Shown here: positions 1 to 9,159 of the stretch, in pieces | Position numbering within the stretch: the stretch's first letter is position 1 | How the letters are laid out: each line of letters starts with the position of its first letter | Assembly (NCBI RefSeq): GCF_014773395.1 | Contig: NZ_JACXAF010000033.1 | Location: 1 to 54,793, forward strand | DNA: 54,793 nt | Source of the DNA: Neiella litorisoli | Lineage (GTDB): Bacteria; Pseudomonadota; Gammaproteobacteria; Enterobacterales; Neiellaceae | Direction: 5' to 3' | The notes under the pieces: model-generated | Database searches by the model: none | Seen by the model: the letters and a program-made list of their open reading frames with translations, nothing else | What the model was told of the DNA's origin: nothing | Made by a program: the position numbers and the translations under genes

Positions 1-53
1 GCGATAAAGGCCAGGATAACGACCATCTTTTCGAGATTCTCTTTCGTTTGCAT
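1..53 (-). CDS. Possible 5' end of a gene cut by the window edge
   Basis: An ATG at position 53 on the minus strand opens a frame that runs without a stop to the window edge (17 codons). The peptide begins MQTKENLEK and then becomes hydrophobic (MVVILAFI), as in the first membrane segment of a small inner-membrane protein. No strong ribosome binding site is visible. The product cannot be named from so little sequence and the frame could be chance. Confidence 0.35.
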   Translation of the reverse strand, partial: MQTKENLEKMVVILAFI

Positions 54-467
54 ACGTAAGTTTTCAACTTGCGCCCCGCCACTTTTCCAAGCCTTGCTGC
101 GGAAGGTCTTCGCCGGAGCAAAACGCTCCTTTTTCTCGCACTGTTTAGTATTCAGAAAGGAGTGTTTTACTCCAACTCAGACACGCCGTGAAATCTTCCC
201 TGATGGCTCTGCCGCAGCATCCCTGCTGCGGAAGGTCTTCGCTGGAGCAAATCACTCCTTTCTCCCGTGCTGTTTGGTATCCAGAAAGGTCGGGACATGG
301 CCGTGAGTCGCAAATAAGCTGTGCCTCAAAAAGCAGGGATGCTTTTGTGGAGCGCTCCATGGATGGACTTGAGCGTCACTGCGTTTTGCGAGTTACGGCC
401 TTGGCCAATATAGCCTCAGTGTCTGAGTTGGAATAAAACACTCCTTTGCGGGCTAGCCGCAGAATGC
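54..467. repeat. Mosaic of direct and inverted short repeats
   Basis: This stretch has no convincing gene. A 68-bp unit at 93-160 recurs at 222-289 with about 10 differences. A separate 26-bp sequence at 159-184 is present as an inverted copy at 419-444 with one mismatch. Each piece contains a small near-palindrome of the form GGAG-N5-CTCC, present four times in all (about 114-128, 159-173, 244-258 and 430-444). The open frames here simply echo the repeat. It looks like a cluster of degenerate dispersed intergenic repeats rather than coding DNA. Confidence 0.7.
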
Positions 468-494
468 GCAAAAAAGCCCACTCAAAGTGGGCTT
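468..494 (-). terminator. Rho-independent terminator of the DUF885 gene
   Basis: On the minus strand an 8-bp perfect stem (AGCCCACT/AGTGGGCT, positions 475-493, 3-nt loop) is followed by six T. It lies about 30 bp beyond the stop codon of the DUF885 gene. Confidence 0.85.
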
Positions 495-524
495 GTCAGA
501 GTTATTTCGACAACGGCGCAATGA

Positions 525-2321
525 CTACTTCAGCATTAACTCAGCAATCACTGGCACCGGCGCGTTGCCGTAGCTCAGGAAAGTTTCGTTAAAGCGCTTA
601 ATCGAATAATCCTCGCCCCAGGCTTGCTTGGCTTTATCGCGTAGCACTAGGATGTCACTGAAACCGGCGTAATAGCTGGTCAGCTGCACCTGACTCAGTG
701 TTGCTCGACGCCATTTTCCTGCTGCTTCGGCCTGTTGCTGGAATGCCTGATTCACCATCAAATCCATCGCCTGCTCTTGCTCCATACCCAACACCTGAAT
801 GCTGTAATCCAGAATAGTGTTGGTCACCACGCGCAGGTTCCACTTGTAGTACATCAACCATAGCTCTGGCTCGAAGTCACCGTAACCCGCTTCCAGCATC
901 ATCCGCTCGGCAAACACCGCCCAGCCTTCAATCATGGCGCCGTTGCGGATAATCGACTTGATCAAACTTGGTGACTTGTTGGCATATACCAGCTGGGTGT
1001 AATGGCCTGGGATCGCCTCATGAATGTTGAGCACTTGCATCAGGTATTGGTTGTACTCGCGCAAGAAACTCTCGGCTTGATCGGCAGGCATATCATCAAG
1101 CGGCATGACATTGTAGTAAGTATTTGCTTTCGCATCGTAGGGGCCGGGAGCTTGGATCGATGCCACTGCATAGCCGCGCATGTACTCGGGCGTGTGGCGG
1201 ATCACCAAGGGCTTATCGTCATCCAAGGTCATCAAATCGTTTGCTTTGATAAAGGCGATCAGTTCGGGAATTTGCTGCTCAACGGCGGCTTTAAATTCGG
1301 TTGGCTTGGCGTGAACTTGGGACAATCGCTCAAGCATTTGAGCAATGGCTTGCATGGGTTCTGCAGGCATTGCTTGATCGGCGAAGTACTTCGGCCATAG
1401 TTCTGTGGTGAGCTCCGCCATTTTGCCGTGAATCATTTTTTGGTCGGCCAAGGCGCGCTCGTAGAGCTGTTTGGCGGTCAGCTGGGATTGGATGTCAAAA
1501 GCAAATTTTTGCTCATACATGGCTTCGCCAAGGCGATAAACGGGATCGGCGCCTTCCGCTTCTGGTAGTAGGCCGGTTAAGAAATCGACATAACTGGCAA
1601 CGGCAATTTGCGCAGCTGATAGACGCGCTTCAAATTCAACTTTTTCTGCATCCGTCATATCGCTAGCAAGCGCTTTGGCGAGCAATTCATCGCTCAGCAC
1701 CGAGGCCACACCTTGGTTTTGTTGAATCGCCAAGCGGGTTTGCGGAATGGCAGGGTTAGATATATTGGCCTGAGCGGCCTGATAGTAAGCAGGGACGTGC
1801 TCAAGACGGCTGAGTACAGTGCGAAGTCGCTCGATTTCCGGCTTGTAATCACCATTAATAATTTGGGCAAAGCCGCCTGCGACATTGTACTCGCTTGGAT
1901 CCCACTGCCAGCTTTTGAATGTTTCGAGCTGCCAAATAGCTCGCTCGACGAAATTTGCCATTAACGACAAATCAGTGCGCTGGTGCTCGGTTAGTTCGCT
2001 GCTAAGCAGTTGACTGATACTGGTTTGCTGTTGTTTCAGCCATTGCAGTTCTTGCTCGCGGCGCTGCTGATCGGCAATTGGTAGTTGCGCGTCATAATCG
2101 TAATAACCAACGTAGAGCGCAAATTCTGGGTATAGCTGCCACAACTCATCAACAAACTGGTTGCTGTATTGAGTCGCGTTGAGTGTTGGTTGCTCGGCAG
2201 GCTGCGCGACGATGGATGATGCAGATGGTGCCTGATTGGTGGTTTGAGTCGATTGCGAGGGTTGAGAGCAACCGGCTAGTAGTGCCCAGCTTAGCGCTGA
2301 GGCGATGATGGCTTTTTTCAT
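525..2321 (-). CDS. DUF885 family lipoprotein, putative zinc hydrolase
   Basis: A 598-residue protein of the DUF885 family, whose members are predicted metallopeptidase-like hydrolases. The ATG at 2321 is preferred over an upstream TTG because it places a lipoprotein signal at the N-terminus: MKK, a hydrophobic stretch, then LLAG-Cys18. The protein should be lipid-anchored at the cell envelope. The family motif HEAIPGH is at about residues 434-440, with a downstream EGWAVFAE (about residues 464-471) that likely supplies the third metal ligand. The length is normal for the family. The gene stands alone and is closed by the hairpin at 468-494. Substrate unknown; peptides are the usual guess. 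Confidence 0.85.
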   Translation of the reverse strand: MKKAIIASALSWALLAGCSQPSQSTQTTNQAPSASSIVAQPAEQPTLNATQYSNQFVDELWQLYPEFALYVGYYDYDAQLPIADQQRREQELQWLKQQQTSISQLLSSELTEHQRTDLSLMANFVERAIWQLETFKSWQWDPSEYNVAGGFAQIINGDYKPEIERLRTVLSRLEHVPAYYQAAQANISNPAIPQTRLAIQQNQGVASVLSDELLAKALASDMTDAEKVEFEARLSAAQIAVASYVDFLTGLLPEAEGADPVYRLGEAMYEQKFAFDIQSQLTAKQLYERALADQKMIHGKMAELTTELWPKYFADQAMPAEPMQAIAQMLERLSQVHAKPTEFKAAVEQQIPELIAFIKANDLMTLDDDKPLVIRHTPEYMRGYAVASIQAPGPYDAKANTYYNVMPLDDMPADQAESFLREYNQYLMQVLNIHEAIPGHYTQLVYANKSPSLIKSIIRNGAMIEGWAVFAERMMLEAGYGDFEPELWLMYYKWNLRVVTNTILDYSIQVLGMEQEQAMDLMVNQAFQQQAEAAGKWRRATLSQVQLTSYYAGFSDILVLRDKAKQAWGEDYSIKRFNETFLSYGNAPVPVIAELMLK

Positions 2322-2518
2322 TGTTAGTGCCTTAATTGTGATCAACTGGCGGCATCAATCCCGCTCGTTGGTTTACCCGAACTGTCAGCAAAGCACGGTA
2401 GCAATGGCTCTCCAAGCTTGCAAGCCGGTGATCAAAATCGCGCTTTTGCGCTTTCAATGAGAGGCGTTGGACCACTATTTTCATTGTTATCTACACTTAG
2501 TGCTGACCTGATCATGTA

Positions 2519-2525
2519 GAAGGAG
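2519..2525 (+). promoter_or_regulatory. Ribosome binding site fixing a GTG start
   Basis: GAAGGAG lies 6 nt before the GTG at 2532. No in-frame ATG near the N-terminus competes with it, so this site decides the start of the chemoreceptor. Confidence 0.75.
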
Positions 2526-2531
2526 TTACAA

Positions 2532-4544
2532 GTGTTAGGTAGTCATTTTCAGCTTCGTGTAAAGCTTACTCATTTAATTGCATTTCTGGTTTTTATTCCG
2601 CTGCTGGTGCTGGTCATCATGCTGGTGCGGGCAGTGCTTGCCGCTCATCAGCAAGTGGCGCAGGCAGAAGATCGTCAAAGCATGGTGGCACTGGTCGCAG
2701 TGATGGATGGAGTGGCTCATCAGCATGCCGTTGAACGCGGCTTGACCGCAGGTTTCTTGGGTTCAAAAGGAACCAAATTAAGAGCTGAGTTGAGCAGTCA
2801 GCGTGCGAAAGCGGATAACGCGGAACGAGAGCTAGCCGAATATGCGCAACAGTCGCATCTGGTTAAACAGTCGCCGGCGATTGAAAAAGCGATTGTTGGC
2901 GTTCAACGTCTGCTCAGGGAAAAGGGCCGAGTGCGGCAACTGGTTGATAGGCTTGATCCGAGCGCCGGAGCCTTTGCTTATTATTCCAACGTAAACCGAC
3001 AAGCTCTCAATGGCTTGCAAACAGCCATGTTGCAACTGTCCGATCCAACCTTGGGTAACGAAGTAGAAGGTCTGCGTTTGTTGCTGTGGCTGAAAGAGCG
3101 TGCAGGGCAAGCGCGCGGCGCCATGAATGGCGCTTATGCTAGTCGTAAAGTTTCGCCGTTGAAGTTTGCTGATATTCAGTTCTACATCAATGAAATCAAT
3201 GAGCTGCAAAAGTTGATTGATATGCGAATGCCGCAACCTTGGCAGGGGCAATATCAACAGATTTTGCAGCAAAGCTCATGGCGTCAAGTTGCGCAGCTGG
3301 AGCAGGAATTTCTTGCTCAGGCCAATCTTAATGCCGTTGAAGGGCCGGAGCCGAGTGTTTGGTTCGGCCTTGCCACTGACCGAATTAAGTTAATTAAAGC
3401 GGAAGCCGACCAGTTGAGCGCTTTCCTCTCTAGTCAGGCAACGGAGCAAGCCCAAGACAGTCGTCAGGCGCTCTGGTTGTATGTGGTATTGAGTGTCCTT
3501 ATGGTGGTGGTCGTTGTTGTTATCACCAGCGCCACCATGTCATCAACTGCGCGCCGCGTGCAGGGCATTCGCAACGTCTTGGCCAGCGCCACCCTCAACA
3601 AAGATCTAAGTGGCCGAACCAAAGAGACTGCGGCAGATGAATTAGGAGTGATTGGTTCATCCATCGACCAAATGATGCAGGAGTTGTCCGATATTATTGA
3701 CCGTGTCGTTGAGATTTCAACGAACACCTCGGCTACGACAGCTCAAATTGATGATGCCAGCAATCGCGCGTCGGATTGCACTAGTCAGCATCATAGTCAG
3801 ACTGATCAAATCGCCTCGGCAATCACTGAAATGGCGCAGTCATCGGAAGAAATAGCCGGCTTAACCGAAAAAACGTCGGTGTTAACCGGTGAAGCGGAGC
3901 AGCGTGGTAGCTTTAGCCAGAACAAAACTGCCGAAGCGAAGCAATCCATCGAGCACCTAGTGGCGTCCCTGTCGGAATCCAATCAGGTGGTGAATGAACT
4001 GGCTAAAACCGCAGAAGAAGTATCGAGTATTCTCGACACCATTAGCGGTATCTCTGAGCAGACTAATTTATTGGCATTGAACGCAGCCATTGAGGCGGCG
4101 CGGGCGGGCGAACTGGGTCGTGGCTTTGCCGTGGTTGCCGATGAAGTTCGCAGTTTGGCGACCAAAAGTCAGCAAGCCACTGAAGAAATTCGCTCAGTGA
4201 TCGGTGCCATTCATAACAGTGCTGAGTCGGCGATCGAGCACATGAGCAGTAGTGTTGAAACCGGTGGTCGGTCGATGTCGTTGTTTGATGAGTCGATGAC
4301 CGCTTTGCAGGAGCTATTTGAAGAAATTCAACAGGTTCGTTCAATGAATGAACAAATTTCCACAGCCGCCCAAGAGCAGAGCTGCGTTGCTCAGGAGATC
4401 AGCGAGCGGGTCGTTGATGCGGTTGCGTACTCTAACCAAACCCTGACTGCGGTTGCTGAAACTCGGCAAATCTCAGGCGAGCTGAAAAAGAGTGGCGACG
4501 AGTTAATGAGTCGTGTTGCTGGTTTTCATACCTTGGCTAAATAA
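2532..4544 (+). CDS. Methyl-accepting chemotaxis protein with NIT-type sensor
   Basis: A 670-residue chemoreceptor starting at GTG behind a strong ribosome site. Membrane segment 1 is at about residues 11-33. A long periplasmic domain follows, containing [13 protein letters not shown] (68-80), typical of the NIT nitrate/nitrite-sensing domain. Membrane segment 2 is at about 313-336, then a HAMP linker and the cytoplasmic signalling rod. The rod carries the invariant hairpin tip [19 protein letters not shown], which contacts CheA/CheW. Ligand assignment is inference from the NIT similarity. The nitrate operon lies 12 kb away, so a nitrate taxis role is plausible but untested. The stop codon is 3 bp from the convergent YicG-like gene. 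Confidence 0.88.
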   Translation: MLGSHFQLRVKLTHLIAFLVFIPLLVLVIMLVRAVLAAHQQVAQAEDRQSMVALVAVMDGVAHQHAVERGLTAGFLGSKGTKLRAELSSQRAKADNAERELAEYAQQSHLVKQSPAIEKAIVGVQRLLREKGRVRQLVDRLDPSAGAFAYYSNVNRQALNGLQTAMLQLSDPTLGNEVEGLRLLLWLKERAGQARGAMNGAYASRKVSPLKFADIQFYINEINELQKLIDMRMPQPWQGQYQQILQQSSWRQVAQLEQEFLAQANLNAVEGPEPSVWFGLATDRIKLIKAEADQLSAFLSSQATEQAQDSRQALWLYVVLSVLMVVVVVVITSATMSSTARRVQGIRNVLASATLNKDLSGRTKETAADELGVIGSSIDQMMQELSDIIDRVVEISTNTSATTAQIDDASNRASDCTSQHHSQTDQIASAITEMAQSSEEIAGLTEKTSVLTGEAEQRGSFSQNKTAEAKQSIEHLVASLSESNQVVNELAKTAEEVSSILDTISGISEQTNLLALNAAIEAARAGELGRGFAVVADEVRSLATKSQQATEEIRSVIGAIHNSAESAIEHMSSSVETGGRSMSLFDESMTALQELFEEIQQVRSMNEQISTAAQEQSCVAQEISERVVDAVAYSNQTLTAVAETRQISGELKKSGDELMSRVAGFHTLAK

Positions 4545-4547
4545 CAT

Positions 4548-5150
4548 TTAGGTATTGTGCGTCAGCGTCGGTAAGGTCAGTTTCCAGCGAATGGCAGAGA
4601 GCCGCACGACAAGTGTCACCAGCATGCCGATAGCAACTGAGGCATGCCATTCAAAGGCCAGATGATGGAGGCCAGCGTAAGTCAGTGCGCCAGCTAAAGA
4701 GGCCGTAGCGTATATTTCACGGCGCAGGATCAGCGGCACCTGGCCGGATAGTAAATCGCGGATCATGCCGCCAGCGACGCCAGTCATCACGCCCATGACG
4801 ACTGCCACCGTAATGGAAACTTCAGCAGATAATGCCCGAGACATCCCCATGATGGTAAACAAAGCCAGACCAAAGGCATCGGCGACGTTTAAAATCCGGT
4901 AAGGCCAGCCGCGGGTCAGTGGCCAAATCATGGTGATAAAGGCCGTCACTGCGATGACGTAAAGGTAGTTATGATCGTCAATCCAAAACGGCGTAATGCC
5001 CAAGAGTAGATCTCGCAAGGTACCGCCGCCGATGGCGGTGACACCGGCTAGGATCAGTGAACCGAACGGATCCATTTGCAACTGCCGCGCCGCCATAGCG
5101 CCGGAAATGGCGAATACGGCGATACCAATTAAATCAAGTGCATACATCAT
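4548..5150 (-). CDS. YicG/UPF0126 family membrane protein
   Basis: A 200-residue protein made of paired repeats of three hydrophobic helices, each containing a glycine-rich GGGxxRDLL or GGMIRDLL turn (near residues 42-50 and 125-132). This is the UPF0126/YicG fold, related to TRIC-type channels. The family is an inner-membrane transporter or channel; E. coli YicG has been linked to glycine uptake. Its ATG overlaps the TGA of the DUF2721 gene by 4 bp (ATGA), so the two are translationally coupled. It is the last gene of the leftward run. Confidence 0.85.
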   Translation of the reverse strand: MMYALDLIGIAVFAISGAMAARQLQMDPFGSLILAGVTAIGGGTLRDLLLGITPFWIDDHNYLYVIAVTAFITMIWPLTRGWPYRILNVADAFGLALFTIMGMSRALSAEVSITVAVVMGVMTGVAGGMIRDLLSGQVPLILRREIYATASLAGALTYAGLHHLAFEWHASVAIGMLVTLVVRLSAIRWKLTLPTLTHNT

Positions 5151-5587
5151 TTTCTGGGCCGCCAGCGGCGTTTGCCGGAATTGCGTTTGTGGTCTTCACA
5201 TTTCTGTTCGATGACTTCCAAGTGAATATTAATGGCTTCGGCTGAAATGCGGATCTCCCAGACCGATAGTGCCAGCGAGTAGGCCAGCATCAGTAAGCTG
5301 ATGGCAAACAGGATTGAGCCGGAGTGCTGGTAGCCCATGTGAACCAAGAACATGCAAATCACGCAAAACAAAAAACTGCCCACGCCAAATGCCTGCATTT
5401 GTTTGATCAGGCTGATACGACGGCGAAAATTAACCACCTGTCTGACCGTCCGTTCATTGCTTAAATCGGCCTCGGAAAAAGCCCGAACCACAGTAGCTAA
5501 CGTTAAAAAGCGATTGGTATAGGCCAACAACAGCAAAGATATCGCTGGAAAGAGTAAAGCGGGCGTGGTCAGTGAAAGCTGCATCAT
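5147..5587 (-). CDS. DUF2721 family membrane protein
   Basis: A 146-residue protein with an N-terminal hydrophobic segment (about 8-25) and two adjacent membrane helices in the middle (about 68-112), ending in a basic tail RRWRPRK. The pattern of an N-terminal helix, TVVRAF, then RRRISLIKQMQAFGVGSFL is that of the DUF2721 family, whose function is unknown. It sits 21 bp after the CobD-like gene and overlaps the YicG-like gene by 4 bp, so it is almost surely co-transcribed with them. Confidence 0.8.
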   Translation of the reverse strand: MMQLSLTTPALLFPAISLLLLAYTNRFLTLATVVRAFSEADLSNERTVRQVVNFRRRISLIKQMQAFGVGSFLFCVICMFLVHMGYQHSGSILFAISLLMLAYSLALSVWEIRISAEAINIHLEVIEQKCEDHKRNSGKRRWRPRK

Positions 5588-5608
5588 GGCGATTGCGTCC
5601 AGGTTGTT

Positions 5609-6574
5609 TTAGCCGGCAAATACTATCCAAAAGGTGTGGCTAACGATGCCGGTCCAGATCAAGCTTAGCAGTAGCATCAGGTGCCAATTAATTTGCTTGA
5701 GCGCCAGTTGCACGTCGCTGGCAGTTGGAGGCCTGTGATTATCAAAGCGCGGCCGCTGATATTTACGACCTTCATAAAGGGCTGGGCCTCCTAAATCACA
5801 GCCCAGCCGATGTTGCGCCATCGCTAAGGTATAACCGCGAGCCTTACTGCGAAACTGACTGGCCACAGCGAGGTTTAGTTTGGCTAATCGACGTGATGCA
5901 GTTAATCCCAGCCATCCGGCCCAAATCAGTTGCGGGACCAGATCAAGCAAGGCTCTCAAGGTTTTCAAATGATGACCAAAATGGCCTTGCCGACGCAGTC
6001 GCGGATGCCACTGACGCGATAGTTGGAGGATCAGGTAATACCCCAAAGCCCACCAAATGCCGCCAATGGCATACCAAAATAGCGGTGCGAACTGATCATG
6101 AAAGCTGCGCAGATAAATTGCCTCAATGGCGGCTTTATTGGCGCCAAGTTCCGATAAGGTGTCGCAATCACGAGCCAACCAACGACTCAGTAAGGTTCGG
6201 CGTAATTGTTTTTGGCTACTGGCGACAGTCGCAAAGCGAGTGAGCTGCTGTTGCATTGGTCGCCACTGCAAACACAGCGTCAATAACAGCCATTCAACGA
6301 GCATGGGAAATGGCGAAGCGGCCAGTGCAAACAGCGGAAGAGGAATGGTAAACAGTAATAAAATCAGCGTGGCGAGTACCCCTGCGACAACTTGCTGAGA
6401 GGCAGGGCGCTCCGGCTTTAACACTTTTTGCTGCAGCGATTGGCTTAAGCCGTTGAGTAATTGACTAGGGTGATACGCGGGCGGAATGGGCACCAGTCGC
6501 TCAGCAACTAATGCCAAGGTGATCACCCATAACCAATCGTAAGTGTTAACAAGAATGGTGCCCGCGTATTGCAT
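5609..6574 (-). CDS. CobD/CbiB-like membrane protein
   Basis: A 321-residue multi-spanning inner-membrane protein resembling the CobD/CbiB family (adenosylcobinamide-phosphate synthase). Recognisable pieces are HPSQLLNGLSQSLQQKVLKP near the N-terminus, AIEAIYLRSFHDQFAPLFWYAIGG in the middle, and GGPALYEGRKYQRPRF toward the C-terminus. Divergent CobD-like genes are commonly found beside mtnN in Vibrio and relatives, and here the start codon directly abuts the mtnN stop. No other cobalamin gene is in the window, so its enzymatic role is uncertain. Confidence 0.75.
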   Translation of the reverse strand: MQYAGTILVNTYDWLWVITLALVAERLVPIPPAYHPSQLLNGLSQSLQQKVLKPERPASQQVVAGVLATLILLLFTIPLPLFALAASPFPMLVEWLLLTLCLQWRPMQQQLTRFATVASSQKQLRRTLLSRWLARDCDTLSELGANKAAIEAIYLRSFHDQFAPLFWYAIGGIWWALGYYLILQLSRQWHPRLRRQGHFGHHLKTLRALLDLVPQLIWAGWLGLTASRRLAKLNLAVASQFRSKARGYTLAMAQHRLGCDLGGPALYEGRKYQRPRFDNHRPPTASDVQLALKQINWHLMLLLSLIWTGIVSHTFWIVFAG

Positions 6575-7267
6575 TTATAGCTTGGGTAGCATCTGCAAGA
6601 TGAATTTAGAGGAGTGCAGCGCTGCTTGCTCAAGGAACTCATCAAACGAGTGCGACGACTCTTTACCGGCAATGTCAGACAGTGCGCGGATCACCACAAA
6701 AGGCACCTCAAACTTGTGGCACACATGGGCAATTGCAGCTGCTTCCATTTCACAGGCGATCATATCTGGGAAGTCTGCGCGGCATTTGGCGACTCGCTCA
6801 GGATCAGCCATGAATATATCGCCGGTACAAATCAGGCCGGTTTTTGCTTGCACATCAGCCATTTCAGCGAAGGTATCTGTAGCCAGCGTCATCAGCTTTG
6901 GATCGGCGCTGAATGCTGGTGGCAAAGACGGTAGTTGGCCCATTTCGTAACCAAATGCGGTAACGTCGGCGTCGTGATACCGGACTTCGGATGAGACCAC
7001 TACATCACCAACATTGAGGTTTTGATCGAAGCCGCCAGCCGAACCTGTATTGATAATAATGTCGGGCTGAAATTCTTCGAGTAATACCGTAGTGCCGATT
7101 GCCGCTGCCACTTTACCGATGCCGCATTGCAGCAACACCACCGAATGACCCGCTAGCGTGCCGTTGTAGAAGGTGCCGCCAGCGTGGTGGAGGGTGTCAC
7201 ATTGTTCCAGTTGTTCGCGCAGGATAGCGACTTCCTGCTCCATTGCGCCAATAATGCCAATTTTCAT
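6575..7267 (-). CDS. mtnN: 5'-methylthioadenosine/S-adenosylhomocysteine nucleosidase
   Basis: A 230-residue cytoplasmic enzyme that removes adenine from methylthioadenosine and S-adenosylhomocysteine, feeding methionine salvage and preventing product inhibition of methyltransferases. The start [13 protein letters not shown], with the catalytic-region Glu12, and the later [13 protein letters not shown] and ALSDIAG (general acid Asp) match MtnN/Pfs closely. Length is standard. It lies 40 bp after the HD-GYP gene and abuts the CobD-like gene, so it is probably part of one operon starting near yaeQ. Confidence 0.96.
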   Translation of the reverse strand: MKIGIIGAMEQEVAILREQLEQCDTLHHAGGTFYNGTLAGHSVVLLQCGIGKVAAAIGTTVLLEEFQPDIIINTGSAGGFDQNLNVGDVVVSSEVRYHDADVTAFGYEMGQLPSLPPAFSADPKLMTLATDTFAEMADVQAKTGLICTGDIFMADPERVAKCRADFPDMIACEMEAAAIAHVCHKFEVPFVVIRALSDIAGKESSHSFDEFLEQAALHSSKFILQMLPKL

Positions 7268-7307
7268 CGTGAGTTGTTTACCGCGTTAGATTTCGCTGCA
7301 GTGTACC

Positions 7308-8498
7308 TTAGGTCAGTGACGTGCGCATGAACTTCAATAAATCGAGCTTAAATTCATCGGGCCGAACACTGCATTCAATTTCATCGCTGCTATGACTGCT
7401 GGCTAAATCGATGTGTTTGATTTCGGTATGGTAGCCACCGCTGATGCTATAAAACGCGGTGACTTTGGGTTTTAGCGGCTGGTCAAAATTGTTTTCAATT
7501 ACCATCGCCAGTTTGTTGCTTTTGAGCTTAACCAGACTGCCGACTGGGAACACGCCAACACAGCGGATCAGCTGCTTCATCAGGTCGTTATCGTATGCGT
7601 TGGGTGTGCCGTTGGTCATGATTTTAAAGGCCGTTAATGGCGATACGGCGTCTTTATGGGGGCGGTCTGATGTCATCGCGTTATAGCTATCAATCAGGGC
7701 AATCATTCGGCCATAAATATTAATTTCATCCCCTTCAAGGGCTTGCGGATAGCCCGAGCCGTCGAGGCGCTCATGGTGCAGTCGAATCACATCAAGTGAT
7801 TCGGTGGCAATGCCGGGCATTGAGCTGGCTATTTCGACACTGTAGCCAACGTGTTGTTTCATTTGCTCAAATTCTTCTGGGCTGTATTGCCCTGTTTTAT
7901 CGAGCACGGCTTCGTCGATATGAGTTTTGCCCACATCATGAAGTAGGGCGCCTACGGCGAGCTTCTCGATGATGTCTTGATCAAATTCCAGATAGCGAGC
8001 GAATACGCTCATCATAATGGCGCTGTTGAGCGAGTGCTGGTAAAGGTACTCGCGCTTATTTTTCATCTGGCACATCATCATCAGGGCATTTTGATCGTTA
8101 AACACCGAGTCAATGATGCTGCTTGATAGCGACTCCACCTCTTTCAGATTGACCGATTTTCCTTTTTTAATGTTTTCGATCATTTGGCGCTGGATGTTTT
8201 TGGCGTCATCGTAAAGTTGCATCGCGGCCTGAACCTTTTCTTCAAAGGTCTGGTTGGCTTTGGCAGGCTGTTTCTCAGCGGACGGCGTCGGCGGGCTGTC
8301 TGCTTCAAGTTCGCTTCGCTCGGGATCAATCCAGACTTTCAAAGCGCCTGATTTTTTCAGGTTTTGCAAGGTGGTTTGGGTACGAACGATACCTTCGGTT
8401 TTGACCCGCAACGCGGCATTGGCGGTGACGACCTTGACCACAAACATGCCGATTTTTAGCTCATTGATATCTACTTGTTTTAAGTCATTGGAGTGCAT
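7308..8498 (-). CDS. HD-GYP cyclic-di-GMP phosphodiesterase with DUF3391
   Basis: A 396-residue soluble protein. Residues 8-130 form the DUF3391 domain (VDINELKIGMFV start) that often precedes HD-GYP. The metal-binding HD pair is at 187-188 in LLHDVGK, and the signature HHERLDGSGYP is complete at 241-251, so it should be an active phosphodiesterase that linearises cyclic-di-GMP, and not a degenerate one. It follows yaeQ by 22 bp. With the EAL-CBS-GGDEF protein at 46664-48460 it is one of two cyclic-di-GMP genes in the window. Confidence 0.92.
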   Translation of the reverse strand: MHSNDLKQVDINELKIGMFVVKVVTANAALRVKTEGIVRTQTTLQNLKKSGALKVWIDPERSELEADSPPTPSAEKQPAKANQTFEEKVQAAMQLYDDAKNIQRQMIENIKKGKSVNLKEVESLSSSIIDSVFNDQNALMMMCQMKNKREYLYQHSLNSAIMMSVFARYLEFDQDIIEKLAVGALLHDVGKTHIDEAVLDKTGQYSPEEFEQMKQHVGYSVEIASSMPGIATESLDVIRLHHERLDGSGYPQALEGDEINIYGRMIALIDSYNAMTSDRPHKDAVSPLTAFKIMTNGTPNAYDNDLMKQLIRCVGVFPVGSLVKLKSNKLAMVIENNFDQPLKPKVTAFYSISGGYHTEIKHIDLASSHSSDEIECSVRPDEFKLDLLKFMRTSLT

Positions 8499-8520
8499 GA
8501 GGTTACCTGCCCTGTGCCAC

Positions 8521-9066
8521 TTAGTGATTCGATTGCAAAGCCGTTAGCTCGACGGTCGCCGTTGCCTCTTGATCGGTGATCATCCACTGGCTCTCTTGCT
8601 GCGTCATGGCCAGATTCATGGACCGCTGTACTAACTGAGCTAGCCCATCGAGTTCGTCATCGCGAATCTGCAGTATGGTCAAATTTCGCAGTGATTCAAC
8701 TGCTTGCCGGTGCTGAGACCACCAAACTGTTACCGCGTTATCGCCATAGCAAAATAAGTAAACCTGTTTGGCTTTGTGGCAAGCTTTTTTCAAGCGCTTT
8801 GGATCGGGAGTACCTAGCTCAACCCAGCGTTCGATGGTGCCGTTGTCGTGCAGTTGCCACAGGTCCGGCTCGTCATCGGTACTTAGGCCTTTGCAAAACT
8901 GCAGATTGTCGTCGGCCAATGTAGCAAACGCCAACAGCCTGAGCATGACCCGGCGGTCGGTCTCTGATGGATGTTGGGCGATGGTCAGCTGATAGTCCTG
9001 ATAATGATGACGATCCATATCGGCAATGGATAAGTTTGCTTTCAGAATGGTTGCTTTTAATGCCAT
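8521..9066 (-). CDS. yaeQ: YaeQ family protein
   Basis: The ATG at 9066 gives 181 residues, exactly the E. coli YaeQ length; an upstream in-frame extension to 9180 has no family match. The start MALKATILKANLSIADMDRH and the block GTPDPKRLKKACHKAKQV are diagnostic. YaeQ has a PD-(D/E)XK nuclease-like fold and was once proposed to suppress loss of RfaH; its biochemical role is not established. It is the first gene of the leftward run and is divergent from the methyltransferase gene. Confidence 0.92.
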   Translation of the reverse strand: MALKATILKANLSIADMDRHHYQDYQLTIAQHPSETDRRVMLRLLAFATLADDNLQFCKGLSTDDEPDLWQLHDNGTIERWVELGTPDPKRLKKACHKAKQVYLFCYGDNAVTVWWSQHRQAVESLRNLTILQIRDDELDGLAQLVQRSMNLAMTQQESQWMITDQEATATVELTALQSNH

Positions 9067-9159
9067 GAGTTTTCGCTGGTTGTGGTGGCGGAGGCGAGTG
9101 AGCCCGCTATGAGCGGCTCGAGTCGTGATAACATTTGTCGCTGATTCAACAACTAAGTT

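Noticed and set aside
94-436. Small open frames at the left end
   Set aside because: They copy the 68-bp and 26-bp repeats in several frames, with no start signal and no family resemblance.
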